Below, piece by piece: positions 17,384-26,137 of a stretch of 33,627 bases of DNA. The position numbers and the translations under genes are program-made. Within the stretch, counting starts at the first letter, position 1. Each line of letters begins with the position of its first letter. The stretch comes from an uncultured Reyranella sp. (lineage in GTDB: Bacteria; Pseudomonadota; Alphaproteobacteria; Reyranellales; Reyranellaceae): positions 1-33,627 of the forward strand of contig CALDNT010000291.1 in the NCBI GenBank assembly GCA_937915145.1, written 5' to 3'. The notes below the pieces were generated by a model. It was not told the DNA's origin and ran no database searches. It saw only the letters and a program-made list of their open reading frames with translations.

Positions 17384-19318
17384 TCAGGTGGCGAGACCTT
17401 TCCGCCACAGCTTGTTGCCGATGTAGACGACGGCGAGCAGGCCGGCGCCGACGAGGTCGGTATAGACCCCGGGCGCCAGCAACCCGAACGCGCCGACCAT
17501 CAGAGCTGCCCGCGAGAGCCAGCCGATCGCCCCGACTCCGTACAGCCATCCTTCGAGCCCTGACGCCAGCAGCCAGACCGCGAAACAGGCGGTCGTGACG
17601 TCGTGGAGGATCGCCAACGGCGTGCCGTTCATGATCAGCGTGGGGTTGAGCACGAACATGAAGGGCAACACGAAGTTCACCATGCCGAGGCGCATCGCCC
17701 AGATGCCGGTCCGCCACGGGTCGGACTTGGCGATGCTGGCGGCGGCGATGGCAGCCAGCGCCACCGGCGGGGTGATGAAGCTGATCAGTCCCCAGTAGAG
17801 AATGAACAGGTGGGAGCCGATCGGGTCGAGGCCGGCGCCGATGAGGGCCGGCCCCAGGGTGATTGCGAGGAAAATGTAGCAGGCGCTGGATGTCATCCCC
17901 ATGCCGAGGATGAAGCTGGTGAACGCCCCCAGCACCAGCAGCAGATAGACATTGCCACCGGCGAACTGCAGCAGCTCACGCGAAAAGGCGCCGCCGACCC
18001 CGGTGTAGGAAAGCGCGCCGACGATGAAGCCGACACCGGCCAGAATGGCCACGATATTGAGGATATTGCGTGTGGTGTCGATCGTGAGGTCGCGCAGACC
18101 TCTCAGTCCGAAGCGCTTGCTGCCGAACACGATCGTCGTGCCGACCAGAACGACGGTGGCGATATAGGGCGCCAGCGCCTCCTGCTTCATGACAAGAAGC
18201 AGATACGTCAGCAGGCAGAGGCTGAAGAGGAAGTGCCAGCCTTTCTTGAGAACCGGCAACAGCTTCGGAATTTCAGATGCCGGCTGGCCTTTCAGTCCAT
18301 TCCGCGCGGCATAATTGTCGGCCTGAAGCAGCAGTGCTCCGTAGTACAGCAGCGCTGGAACGGCCGCTGCGATCATGATCGTGCTGTAGGGCACGTTCAG
18401 GAACTCGGCCATGATGAAGGCGACGGCGCCCATCACCGGCGGCATCAGCGCGCCACCGGTCGAGGCACAGGCTTCGACCGCGCCGGCATAGTGCGGCGGG
18501 TAGCCGATGCGCTTCATGGTCGGGATGGTGATCTGGCCGGTCGTCACGACGTTGGAGATGACACTGCCCGAGAGCGAGCCGAAGAACCCGCTCGACAGGA
18601 CGGCCACCTTGGCCGGCCCGCCGCGCGTGCGGCCCATCAGCGCGATGGCCAGCGCCATGAAGAACTCGCCGCCGCCGGTTACGACCAGCGCCGAGCCGAA
18701 GATCAGGAATCCGACGAGCAACGAGGCGACGGTGCGCATCGGCACGCCGATGATGCTCTCCACGCCCAGGGCGTGGGCGGTCAGCGTTTCGGGCAGGGTG
18801 CTGCTGGGTCCCCACAGGAAGCCCGGCATGACATCGGCGAAGGTCGGGTAAAACGCGAAGACGGTGCACAGGCAGAACAACACCATTCCGCCGGCGCGGC
18901 GGACGCCTTCCAGCGCCAGAACACACACGATGCCGGCGACGACGACCGCCAGGGGCGGAGCAATGAGATCCCAACCTTCCGCGACGATGCGGCCGCCGTT
19001 CCAGGCGAGATAGGCAGTCGTGACGATGCAGGTGGTGAACAGAATCCAATCGTACCACGGTATGGCGTTGCGATCGGCTTTGCGCGCGGGATAGGCGAGA
19101 AAGGCAAGCGACAGGAAGAGACCGAGAATCAGATAGTAGAACGACGTGTCGATGATCGGCTCGCCGAAGACCTGGAGATTGAAGGTCTGGTTGATCGTGA
19201 GCGCCACACCGGCGGCGCCCATGACCATCGCCACCCAGTAAGCCCGGCCGGTCAGCCGGTCGCGACCGCCGTCTTCCGGCGCAAGTTCGAGCTCTACGGC
19301 GTCGCTGCTGCCGGCCAT
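17384..19318 (-). CDS. TRAP transporter fused permease subunit
   Basis: The 644-residue inner-membrane protein fuses the small (DctQ-like, about four segments) and large (DctM-like, about twelve segments) TRAP permease parts, the form that works with TAXI-type binding proteins. Typical stretches include GALMPPVMGAVAFIMAE, the GSVISNVVTTGQ region and ITPPVALAAIAAA. TRAP systems import organic acids or related solutes using an ion gradient. The ATG at 19318 is preferred because AGGGAGA lies ten bases before it; a TTG at 19360 would add fourteen residues. The matching binding protein gene diverges from it at 19450 instead of lying in the same operon. Confidence 0.9.
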   Translation of the reverse strand: MAGSSDAVELELAPEDGGRDRLTGRAYWVAMVMGAAGVALTINQTFNLQVFGEPIIDTSFYYLILGLFLSLAFLAYPARKADRNAIPWYDWILFTTCIVTTAYLAWNGGRIVAEGWDLIAPPLAVVVAGIVCVLALEGVRRAGGMVLFCLCTVFAFYPTFADVMPGFLWGPSSTLPETLTAHALGVESIIGVPMRTVASLLVGFLIFGSALVVTGGGEFFMALAIALMGRTRGGPAKVAVLSSGFFGSLSGSVISNVVTTGQITIPTMKRIGYPPHYAGAVEACASTGGALMPPVMGAVAFIMAEFLNVPYSTIMIAAAVPALLYYGALLLQADNYAARNGLKGQPASEIPKLLPVLKKGWHFLFSLCLLTYLLLVMKQEALAPYIATVVLVGTTIVFGSKRFGLRGLRDLTIDTTRNILNIVAILAGVGFIVGALSYTGVGGAFSRELLQFAGGNVYLLLVLGAFTSFILGMGMTSSACYIFLAITLGPALIGAGLDPIGSHLFILYWGLISFITPPVALAAIAAASIAKSDPWRTGIWAMRLGMVNFVLPFMFVLNPTLIMNGTPLAILHDVTTACFAVWLLASGLEGWLYGVGAIGWLSRAALMVGAFGLLAPGVYTDLVGAGLLAVVYIGNKLWRKGLAT

Positions 19319-19347
19319 GTGTTCACGTCTCCCTGTTTGGCGTTCCG

Positions 19348-19376
19348 CTGCGGCCGCCAATTGTCGTTGGCCGCAG
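19348..19376. promoter_or_regulatory. Inverted repeat in the divergent TRAP promoter region
   Basis: CTGCGGCC (19348-19355) and GGCCGCAG (19369-19376) form a perfect 8-bp inverted repeat with a 13-base centre containing CAA...TTG. It lies midway between the diverging permease and binding-protein genes, where one regulator could control both. An operator role is inferred from position and symmetry only. Confidence 0.45.
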
Positions 19377-19449
19377 TTTGACGCGTGCGCATGTTCTTGC
19401 CAATGTTCCGTTTGAGATCAAAAAAATGAATGACAGAGGAGGAAACGCT

Positions 19450-20583
19450 ATGTTCAAGCGCCGCGACGTGCTTGTTGGTTCGAGCGCGATGATGCTGGCC
19501 GGTGGTGCGGCCCAGGCGAAACTGCCCGACACATCGGTGTGGACGGCCTACGATCTGGGGTCGTCGGGCTACGCCGAGGCATCCGGAATCGCCGATGCCA
19601 TCATGAAGAAGCATGCGATACGCGTGCGCATCGTGCCGTCGGGCACCTCGATCGGACGCCTGCTGCCGCTCAAGCAGGGCAAGGCCACCTACGGGTTCCT
19701 GGCCAACGAACTGTATTTCGCCGCCGAAGGGACCTACGACTTCGCCGTACCTGCATGGGGCCCGCAGGATGTGCGCGTCGTGCTGGCGCGACCGGCGGCG
19801 GTTGGCGTGGCGACGGCCGGCGATATCGGCGTCAAGACGATCGCCGACCTCAAGGGCAAGCGTATCGGCTACGTCAAGGGCAACCCCTCGGTCAACGTCA
19901 AGCAGGACGCCTATCTTGCCTTCGGTGGTCTGACGCGCGCCGACGTCCAGCCGGTCTGGTTCGGCAGCTACAACGCCATGAAGACGGCGCTGCTCAACAA
20001 CCAGCTCGACGCGTTCGGCAGCGTGACGACGTCAGCCAACATGCGCGAGATCGAGGCGAGCCCGCGCGGCCTGGTGTGGCCGCCGTTTCCGGCGTCTGAA
20101 ACGGCGGGCTGGGAGCGTCTTCGTCAGGTCGCGGATTTCTTCGAGCCCTATAAGGAAACGGTTGGTGCCGGAATTTCCCCGGAAAAGCCTGTCGCCTTGG
20201 TGGGATATCGCTATCCGATCATCGCCACCTACGCCAACACCAGCGCCGACGAGGTCTATTCGCTGGTCAAGGCGATCGACGAATCGATGGACCTGATCAA
20301 GAACATTACCGGCAGTTCCAAGAACTGGGCACCGGACATCTCTGGCAAGCCGCCGGCCGATGCCCCGTGGCATGACGGTGCGATCAAGTACCTGAAGGAA
20401 AAGGGCATCTGGACCGCCGAGCATCAGGCCTGGCAGGACAAGCGTCTGGCCCGGCTCAAGAAGCTTCAGGCCGGCTGGGTCGACGCCCAGAAGACCTTCA
20501 AGGGCGAGGGCGACGAGGCCTGGGTGAAGCACTGGGAGAATTATCGCGTCAAGACGCTCGGTATGCAGCCGACCGACGCGTAA
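19450..20583 (+). CDS. TAXI family TRAP transporter solute-binding protein
   Basis: The 377-residue periplasmic receptor belongs to the TAXI branch of TRAP binding proteins. The N-terminus MFKRRDVLVGSSAMMLAGGAAQA looks like an export signal with a twin-arginine pair, so Tat export is possible. The body shows the family's pattern: binding-site motif SGTSIGRLLPL, then DLKGKRIGYVKGNPS and the AFGGL-TRADVQPVW segment. The ATG at 19450 is supported by GGAGGAAA; an in-frame start further upstream lacks this. A strong terminator follows. It should serve the fused permease encoded on the other strand at 17384-19318. Confidence 0.87.
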   Translation: MFKRRDVLVGSSAMMLAGGAAQAKLPDTSVWTAYDLGSSGYAEASGIADAIMKKHAIRVRIVPSGTSIGRLLPLKQGKATYGFLANELYFAAEGTYDFAVPAWGPQDVRVVLARPAAVGVATAGDIGVKTIADLKGKRIGYVKGNPSVNVKQDAYLAFGGLTRADVQPVWFGSYNAMKTALLNNQLDAFGSVTTSANMREIEASPRGLVWPPFPASETAGWERLRQVADFFEPYKETVGAGISPEKPVALVGYRYPIIATYANTSADEVYSLVKAIDESMDLIKNITGSSKNWAPDISGKPPADAPWHDGAIKYLKEKGIWTAEHQAWQDKRLARLKKLQAGWVDAQKTFKGEGDEAWVKHWENYRVKTLGMQPTDA

Positions 20584-20598
20584 GCACGAAGATTCAGA

Positions 20599-20631
20599 CG
20601 GGCGGCCCCGGAAGGGGCCGCCCGTTTTCGT
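20599..20631 (+). terminator. Rho-independent terminator after the TAXI gene
   Basis: A perfect 11-bp stem, CGGGCGGCCCC (20599-20609) with GGGGCCGCCCG (20614-20624) around GGAA, is followed by TTTTCGTTT. It lies 15 bases past the stop codon. This is one of the clearest terminators in the window. Confidence 0.9.
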
Positions 20632-20758
20632 TTCGGCGCCGGCCTTCTATCTGCTTCATTAGTTCTTCTCGCCCGGCAATCCTTGCCGGATCAGCCTCCG
20701 ACTGCCTAAGTCTGGCGAAAGTGCCGCGCTGTCGGCGACCGGTTCAACGAGGCTCGTC

Positions 20759-22108
20759 ATGGCCAAAGCCAAGCAACTCCGTCTCGGCGCCTTCATGCGC
20801 CCCGTCAGCATTCACACGGCTGCCTGGCGCTATCCCGGCGGCACGCCGGATGCCAATTTCAGCCTGCCGGCGCTGGTGCGCTATGCCCAGACGCTGGAGC
20901 GCGGCAAGTTCGACGCCTTCTTCATGGCCGATCACCTGGCCGTGCTGAACATGCCGATGGCGGCGCTGAAGCGCAGCGCCACCGTGACCTCGTTCGATCC
21001 GCTGACGCTGTTGCCGGCGCTGGCGATGATGACCAAGCACCTCGGCCTGATCGCCACCGCCTCCAGCACCTTCGAGCCCGCCTACACCATCGCCCGGCGC
21101 TTCGCCTCGCTCGACCACATCAGTGGCGGTCGCGCCGGCTGGAACCTGGTGACCACGTCCAATCCCGACGCCGCCCTCAATTTCGGCATGGACGACCAGA
21201 TGCCGCATGCCGAACGCTACGCCCGCGCCCGCGAATATTTCGATGTCGTGACCGGCCTGTGGGATTCGTGGGCCGACGATGCCTTCATCCGCGATGTCGA
21301 GAGCGGCACCTATTTCGATCCCGACAAGCTCCATGTGCTGGATCACAAGGGCAAGTATCTCAAGGTGCGCGGGCCCCTCAACATCGCGCGGCCGGTCCAG
21401 GGCTGGCCGGTGATCGTGCAGGCCGGCGCTTCGGACGCCGGCCGCCAGCTCGCCGCCGAAACCGCGGAAATGGTGTTCGCCGCCGGCGGGCCGATCGAGG
21501 GCGCCCGCGCCTTTTATGCCGACGTGAAGGGCCGCGCCGCCCGCGCCGGCCGCAATCCGGATCACATAAAAATCCTGCCCGGCGCCTTCACCATCATCGG
21601 CTCCTCGCTCGACGAGGCGAAGGAGAAGCGCGCCCGGCTCGACAGTCTGGTGAACCACGACAGCGGCATCGCCGCCGTGTCGATCGCGCTCGGCACCGAT
21701 GCCCGCGCCTTCGATCCCGACGCGCCGCTGCCGGCCGACATTCCCGAGACCGACGCCAGCAAGAGCGGCCGCGAGCGCGCCATCGCGCTCGCCCGGCGCG
21801 AGGGCCTGACGGTGCGCCAGCTCGCCGGACGCCTCGGCGGCTACGGTGGCCTTGCCATGATGGGCACGCCCAAAATGATCGCCGACCAGATGGAGGAGTG
21901 GCTGATGACGGAGGCCAGCGACGGCTTCAACGTCATGTTCCCCTATCTGCCGGGCGGCCTCGACGATTTCGTCGACAAGGTCGTGCCCGAGCTGCAGCGC
22001 CGCGGCATCTTCCGGACGGAGTACGAAGGCACCACCTTGCGCGAGAATCTGGGATTGCCACGCCCCGACAATCGCTTTTTCGCGGCAACCGCCAGGGCGG
22101 CGGAGTAG
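20759..22108 (+). CDS. LLM class flavin-dependent oxidoreductase (NtaA/SnaA/DszA type)
   Basis: The 449-residue protein is a bacterial-luciferase-like FMN/FMNH2-dependent monooxygenase of the NtaA/SnaA/DszA/SoxA subgroup. Supporting stretches are HTAAWRYPGG near the start, FDAFFMADHL, the SLDHISGGRAGWNLVTT block with the following HAERYARAREYFDVVTGLWDSW, and QAGASDAGRQLAAETAEMVF. Enzymes of this group oxidise sulfonates, aminopolycarboxylates or thiophenes with reduced flavin supplied by a separate reductase, and none is encoded nearby. The ATG at 20759 gives the usual length. It is set off by a terminator upstream and the toxin-antitoxin operator downstream. Confidence 0.88.
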   Translation: MAKAKQLRLGAFMRPVSIHTAAWRYPGGTPDANFSLPALVRYAQTLERGKFDAFFMADHLAVLNMPMAALKRSATVTSFDPLTLLPALAMMTKHLGLIATASSTFEPAYTIARRFASLDHISGGRAGWNLVTTSNPDAALNFGMDDQMPHAERYARAREYFDVVTGLWDSWADDAFIRDVESGTYFDPDKLHVLDHKGKYLKVRGPLNIARPVQGWPVIVQAGASDAGRQLAAETAEMVFAAGGPIEGARAFYADVKGRAARAGRNPDHIKILPGAFTIIGSSLDEAKEKRARLDSLVNHDSGIAAVSIALGTDARAFDPDAPLPADIPETDASKSGRERAIALARREGLTVRQLAGRLGGYGGLAMMGTPKMIADQMEEWLMTEASDGFNVMFPYLPGGLDDFVDKVVPELQRRGIFRTEYEGTTLRENLGLPRPDNRFFAATARAAE

Positions 22109-22120
22109 GCGCGACCATAA

Positions 22121-22152
22121 AGTATTGCAAATGTATATACATATGAAATACT
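22121..22152. promoter_or_regulatory. Palindromic operator/promoter of the toxin-antitoxin operon
   Basis: A 32-bp near-perfect palindrome ends eight bases before the toxin ATG. Its core is the 12-bp perfect palindrome ATGTATATACAT (22131-22142), and its arms are AGTATT (22121-22126) and AATACT (22147-22152); only two of sixteen base pairs break the symmetry. It is very AT-rich in a GC-rich genome and could itself contain the -10 box. Ribbon-helix-helix antitoxins of this class repress their own operon at such sites. Confidence 0.75.
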
Positions 22153-22159
22153 GGAGACG

Positions 22160-22471
22160 ATGACGCGGGCCTTCGACGGCTTCGACTGGGATATCGGCAA
22201 CCGGGCGAAGTGCCAGAAGCACGGCGTGTCGATCGCCGCTATCGAGAGTCTTTTCTCGGGGCCTATCGCTATTCTTCCCGATCCGGCTCACTCGATCCGG
22301 GAAACGCGCTTGAAAGCGATCGGATACACCGAACAGGGCCGAGCGGTATTTTTGATCTTTACCGAGCGTCGGCGCGGCGCCCGGCGGCTGCTGAGGCCCA
22401 TCAGCGCTCGCTACATGCATGTTAAGGAGATCAAGGCCTATGAAAAAGCGATTGCCCAGCTTGGCCAGTGA
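22160..22471 (+). CDS. brnT: BrnT family ribonuclease toxin
   Basis: The 103-residue protein shows the BrnT (DUF497) layout: FDWDIGNRAKCQKHGVS near the N-terminus, then the aspartate/histidine block DPAHSIRETRLKAIGYTEQGR, and the C-terminal ISARYM segment followed by EIKAYEKA. BrnT folds like RelE-type nucleases and cuts RNA when free of antitoxin. The start has CTGGAGA just before the ATG and lies right after the palindromic operator. The antitoxin gene begins 32 bases before the toxin stop. Toxin-first order is usual for this family. Confidence 0.88.
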   Translation: MTRAFDGFDWDIGNRAKCQKHGVSIAAIESLFSGPIAILPDPAHSIRETRLKAIGYTEQGRAVFLIFTERRRGARRLLRPISARYMHVKEIKAYEKAIAQLGQ

Positions 22472-22703
22472 CCGCGCCGCCGAGGCGTTCGTCGCCGGGT
22501 CCGACCTGTCGGCCTACGACCTTTCGGGCCTGCGATTGGTGCGTTACGAGTTGAAGCCAAAGGACCGGGCGATCAGCGTACGCCTGCCCGATGAGCTTCT
22601 GAAGGCCGTGCGCTCCCGCGCGAAACGGGCGGGAATTCCCTACCAGAGGTTCATCCGCATGGCGCTGGAGCAAGCTGTCCAGAACGGCCGGCGATCGTCA
22701 TGA
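22440..22703 (+). CDS. CopG/BrnA-type antitoxin
   Basis: The 87-residue protein pairs with the BrnT toxin. Its N-terminal half (EAFVAGSDLSAYDLSGLRLVRYEL) is the toxin-binding, acidic and hydrophobic segment, and the C-terminal half (AISVRLPDELLKAVRSRAKR, then GIPYQRFIRMAL) is a ribbon-helix-helix DNA-binding domain like those in CopG_antitoxin proteins. The ATG at 22440 is preceded by AAGGAG at ten bases and lies inside the toxin gene. Its stop overlaps the GNAT gene start by four bases. It should bind the 22121-22152 palindrome. Confidence 0.85.
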   Translation: MKKRLPSLASDRAAEAFVAGSDLSAYDLSGLRLVRYELKPKDRAISVRLPDELLKAVRSRAKRAGIPYQRFIRMALEQAVQNGRRSS

Positions 22704-23542
22704 GTTTCGAAATCCACGTCGCGGGCGCCGAGGATGTCGTCCGCATGGCCGAGTGGGCGGCCGACGAAGGCTGGAACCCCGGCAACACCGATGCGCTGGC
22801 GTTCCACGCCGCCGATCCCGGTGGCTTCCTGATCGGCCGCCTCGACGGAAGGCCGGTCGCCTGCATCTCGGTGGTGCGCTACGCCGCGGACTTCGGCTTT
22901 CTCGGCTTCTACATCGCCCGGCCGGAGGCCCGCGGAAAAGGCTATGGCATAAAAATCTGGAACGCCGGCATGGCGCGGCTGCAGGGCCGCAACGTCGGCC
23001 TCGACGGCGTCGTGGCGCAGCAGCACAACTATAAGAAGTCCGGTTTCCGCCTGGCCTGGAACAACATCCGCCACGAAGGCGCACCGCCGCCCGCCGCGCC
23101 GCCGCCCGGCGTCACCCTGGTCGATGCCCGCGCCGTGCCGTTCGACCGCCTGGCCGCCTACGATCGTCGTTTCTTCCCGCAGCCGCGCGACCATTTCCTG
23201 GCGCCGTGGATCGGCCTGCCGGAGCGCGCCGGGCTGATGGCCGTCAGGGATGGCGAACCGCAGGGGCTGGCGGTGATCCGCACCTGCCGCGCGGCCTCCC
23301 GCATCGGCCCGCTCTATGCCGCCTCGCCGGAGATTGCCGCTGCCCTGGTTTCCGCGCTTGCCGCCGGGACCGGCGCGCCGGCCGTGGCCATCGACGTGCC
23401 CGACCGCAACAAGCCCGCCGTCGCTCTCGTCGAACAGATGGGCCTCAAGCCCGCGTTCGAGACCGCGCGCATGTACACCGGCCCCGATCCGGCCGTCGAC
23501 TACGCCGGCCTGTTCGGCGTCACCAGCCTGGAGTTGGGTTAG
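22700..23542 (+). CDS. GNAT family N-acetyltransferase (with C-terminal Acetyltransf_18-like half)
   Basis: The 280-residue protein has an N-terminal GNAT domain (about residues 1-125) with the acetyl-CoA loop in RPEARGKGYGIKIW and the distinctive QQHNYKKSGFRLAWNNIRHEG stretch. A proline-rich linker (about 127-138, PPPAAPPPG) leads to a second domain of GNAT-like shape (about 140-280), as in YitH/Acetyltransf_18 proteins. The substrate is unknown. It overlaps the antitoxin stop by four bases, so it is translated with the toxin-antitoxin pair, though such proteins also occur alone. A large inverted repeat follows the stop. Confidence 0.83.
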   Translation: MSFEIHVAGAEDVVRMAEWAADEGWNPGNTDALAFHAADPGGFLIGRLDGRPVACISVVRYAADFGFLGFYIARPEARGKGYGIKIWNAGMARLQGRNVGLDGVVAQQHNYKKSGFRLAWNNIRHEGAPPPAAPPPGVTLVDARAVPFDRLAAYDRRFFPQPRDHFLAPWIGLPERAGLMAVRDGEPQGLAVIRTCRAASRIGPLYAASPEIAAALVSALAAGTGAPAVAIDVPDRNKPAVALVEQMGLKPAFETARMYTGPDPAVDYAGLFGVTSLELG

Positions 23543-23547
23543 TTGTC

Positions 23548-23681
23548 TTCTCCTCCCCTTGCGAGGCAAGGGGAGGTGGCACCGTCTTACGGTGACGGAG
23601 GGGTCAAGCGACACGACTGAGGCCCTCCCCCTCCGTCGTCGTAAGACGACGCCACCTCCCCCGTGTGACGGGGGAGGAGAG
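23548..23681. repeat. Long imperfect inverted repeat between converging genes
   Basis: The left arm (about 23548-23603) and right arm (about 23628-23681) are imperfect reverse complements over some 52 bp; shared blocks are CTCCTCCCC, GGGGAGGTGGC, CGTCTTACG and GACGGAGGGG. Each arm also folds on itself (CCTCCCCTTG...CAAGGGGAGG on the left, CCTCCCCC...GGGGGAGG on the right). This is the shape of a non-autonomous palindromic element of the kind scattered in alphaproteobacterial intergenic DNA. It could also stop transcription arriving from the GNAT gene and from lon. Confidence 0.75.
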
Positions 23682-23704
23682 ATGTTTCAGTCGTCGAAGA
23701 GACT

Positions 23705-26137
23705 CTACGAGGCCGCCGCCAGCGCCGCGCCCACGGCGTCCTCGACCCGTTCGAGCCAGACGAACTCCAGCGCCTTGCGGACCTCGTCGGGGATCTCCTC
23801 GTAGTCGCGCCTGTTGCGGGCCGGCAGCATCACCCGCGTGATGCCGGCGGCGGCGGCGGCCACCACCTTTTCCTTGATGCCGCCCACCGGCAGCACCAGC
23901 CCGCGCAGGCTGATCTCGCCGGTCATGGCGGTGTCGCTGCGGATCGTCCGGCCGGTCAGCAGCGAGGCCAGCGCCATGAACATGGCGACGCCGGCGCTGG
24001 GTCCGTCCTTGGGCGTGGCGCCGGCTGGCACATGGACATGGATGTCGCTGTCCTTGAACAGGGCGGGATCGATCTGCATCGCCGCCGCCTGTCCCTTGAT
24101 CAGCGTCAGTGCCGCCTGGACGCTCTCGCGCATGACCTCGCCCAGCTGGCCGGTCAGGACCAGCTTGCCGCTGCCCGGCGAACGCGCCGCCTCGATGAAC
24201 AGGATGTCGCCGCCGACCGGCGTCCAGGCAAGGCCCGTGGCCACGCCCGGCACGCTGGTGCGCATGGCGACTTCGTTCTCGAAGCGCACCGGGCCGAGCA
24301 GCTTCTCGAGGTCGCCCTTGCCGATGTCGACCTTGCTGGCGGTGCCTTCGGCGATTTCGACCGCGACATGGCGCAACGCCCGGCCGATCTCGCGTTCCAG
24401 GCCGCGAACGCCGGCCTCGCGCGTGTAACCCGCGATGATTTCCTGCAGCGCCGCATCCTCGATCGTGGCCTGGTCGGGTTTCAGCCCGTTGGCCTCGAAC
24501 TGGCGCCGCATCAGGTAGCGCTTGGCGATCTCGAGTTTTTCGCCGGCGGTGTAGCCGGTGAGCCCGATGATCTCCATGCGGTCGCGCAACGGGCCGGGAA
24601 TCGTCTCCAGCATGTTGGCGGTGGTGATGAAGACGACGCGGCTGAGGTCGAACGGCACGTCGAGGTAGTTGTCGCGGAAGGTGCCGTTCTGTTCCGGATC
24701 GAGCACTTCCAGCATCGCCGACGACGGGTCGCCATGGATGCCGCTGCCCATCTTGTCGATCTCGTCGAGCATCAGCACGCAATCGCGCGAGCCTGCCTTG
24801 CGGATCGCCCGGACGATGTTGCCGGGCAGGGCGCCGATGTAGGTCCGGCGGTGGCCGCGGATTTCGGCCTCGTCATGGACGCCGCCCAGGCTGACGCGGG
24901 CGAACTTGCGGCCCATGGCGCGGGCGATCGACTGGCCGAGCGAGGTCTTGCCGACGCCGGGCGGGCCGACGAAACACAGGATCGGCGCCTTGCCTTCGGG
25001 CGCCAGCTTGCGCACCGCCAGGTACTCGACGATCCGCAGCTTGATCTTCTCCAGCCCGTAGTGGTCGTTGTCGAGCACGCGGCGGGCCTCGGCGATGTCG
25101 ATCGGCGGCGCCTCGGGCAACGCCCACGGCAGTTCGATCAGCGTGTCGAGGTAGGTGCGGATCATGCCGTGTTCGGCCGCCGCATCGGGCGTGCGCTGCA
25201 GCCGGCGCAGTTCCTTGCGCGCGGCCGCCTCGACCTCCGGCGGCATCCCGGCCTCGCCGATCGCCTTCTCGAGGTCGGCGAGCTCCTGCTTGTTGCTGCC
25301 GTCCTCGCCCAGCTCGCGCTCGATCGCCGCCTTCTGCTCGCGCAGCAGCATCTCGCGCTGGCGGGCGTCGAGCGAGGCCTTGGTCGACTGGCCGATCTCG
25401 TTCGACAGCCGCAGCACTTCCAGCCGCTGGGCGAGCAGGCGCGTGACCTTGTCGAGGCGCGGCACCAGCTCGATCGCCTCGAGGATCTCCTGCTTCTCCG
25501 CCGGTTTGGAGTCGAGATAGGTCGCGGCGAGGTCGGCCAGGGCGCCGGCGGTTGCGGTCGCCTCGATGGTCTGGCGCAGTTCCGCCGGCACCTGCGGCAG
25601 CAGCTCCATGACCTCGCGCACCTGGTTCTGCAGCACGAGGAACCGCGCCTCGATCTCGGGGCCCTTGTCCGTACCGGTATCGGTCGGCTCGACGATGTGC
25701 AGGCCGCGCGCCAGCAGGAAGGGATGGCCCTCGACGAATTCGCTGACGCGGAAACGTTGCACGCCCTGGCAGATCACGTGGTGCGTGCCGTCCGGCGCCG
25801 TGACATAGCGCACGATGTTGGCGACCGTGCCGATGCGATGGAGATCGTCCGGGGCGACCTCGGCCTTCTCGGGGTCGCGCTGCAGGACGACCAGGATCTG
25901 GCGCTGTTCGCGCACCGCCTGCTGGGCGGCGGCCAGCGTCGCCGGCCGGCCGATCGCCAGGGGAAACACCATCTCCGGAAAAAGCACGAGATTGCGCGTT
26001 GGCAGGACGATCAAGGCGTCGGCCGGCAACGCGCCCGCCGACGGCGTCGGCGCGGCGGCCGGACCGGGTGTGCCGGGGTTCTGGCCGGGACTCTGGCCGG
26101 GGCTCTGGGCGGTGGTCATGTCGTCGGGCGCGGTCAT
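23705..26137 (-). CDS. lon: ATP-dependent protease Lon
   Basis: The 810-residue cytoplasmic AAA+ protease degrades misfolded and regulatory proteins. A Pro/Gln/Gly-rich N-terminal extension of about 35 residues precedes the substrate-binding LON domain (about 37-235). The ATPase has Walker A GPPGVGKTSL, Walker B in LMLDEID, and the LonA-typical PEQNGTFRDNYLDVPFDLS. The protease domain has the catalytic dyad Ser714 (KDGPSAGVAM) and Lys757 (GGIKEK), matching E. coli Ser679 and Lys722. The start at 26137 follows GGGGAGG; the open frame extends further up but that part shadows hsp20. It overlaps the hsp20 stop by four bases, unlike the classical clpX-lon arrangement. Confidence 0.94.
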   Translation of the reverse strand: MTAPDDMTTAQSPGQSPGQNPGTPGPAAAPTPSAGALPADALIVLPTRNLVLFPEMVFPLAIGRPATLAAAQQAVREQRQILVVLQRDPEKAEVAPDDLHRIGTVANIVRYVTAPDGTHHVICQGVQRFRVSEFVEGHPFLLARGLHIVEPTDTGTDKGPEIEARFLVLQNQVREVMELLPQVPAELRQTIEATATAGALADLAATYLDSKPAEKQEILEAIELVPRLDKVTRLLAQRLEVLRLSNEIGQSTKASLDARQREMLLREQKAAIERELGEDGSNKQELADLEKAIGEAGMPPEVEAAARKELRRLQRTPDAAAEHGMIRTYLDTLIELPWALPEAPPIDIAEARRVLDNDHYGLEKIKLRIVEYLAVRKLAPEGKAPILCFVGPPGVGKTSLGQSIARAMGRKFARVSLGGVHDEAEIRGHRRTYIGALPGNIVRAIRKAGSRDCVLMLDEIDKMGSGIHGDPSSAMLEVLDPEQNGTFRDNYLDVPFDLSRVVFITTANMLETIPGPLRDRMEIIGLTGYTAGEKLEIAKRYLMRRQFEANGLKPDQATIEDAALQEIIAGYTREAGVRGLEREIGRALRHVAVEIAEGTASKVDIGKGDLEKLLGPVRFENEVAMRTSVPGVATGLAWTPVGGDILFIEAARSPGSGKLVLTGQLGEVMRESVQAALTLIKGQAAAMQIDPALFKDSDIHVHVPAGATPKDGPSAGVAMFMALASLLTGRTIRSDTAMTGEISLRGLVLPVGGIKEKVVAAAAAGITRVMLPARNRRDYEEIPDEVRKALEFVWLERVEDAVGAALAAAS

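Noticed and set aside
19335-19352. Possible sigma-54 promoter (GG...GC spacing) upstream of the TAXI gene
   Set aside because: Nine rather than ten bases separate the GG and GC elements, and the consensus TTGC is not kept.
17603-19381. A 592-codon plus-strand open frame opposite the TRAP permease
   Set aside because: Its product is a low-complexity mix of Glu, Arg, Asp, Gly and Gln typical of the mirror of a membrane-protein gene in high-GC DNA.
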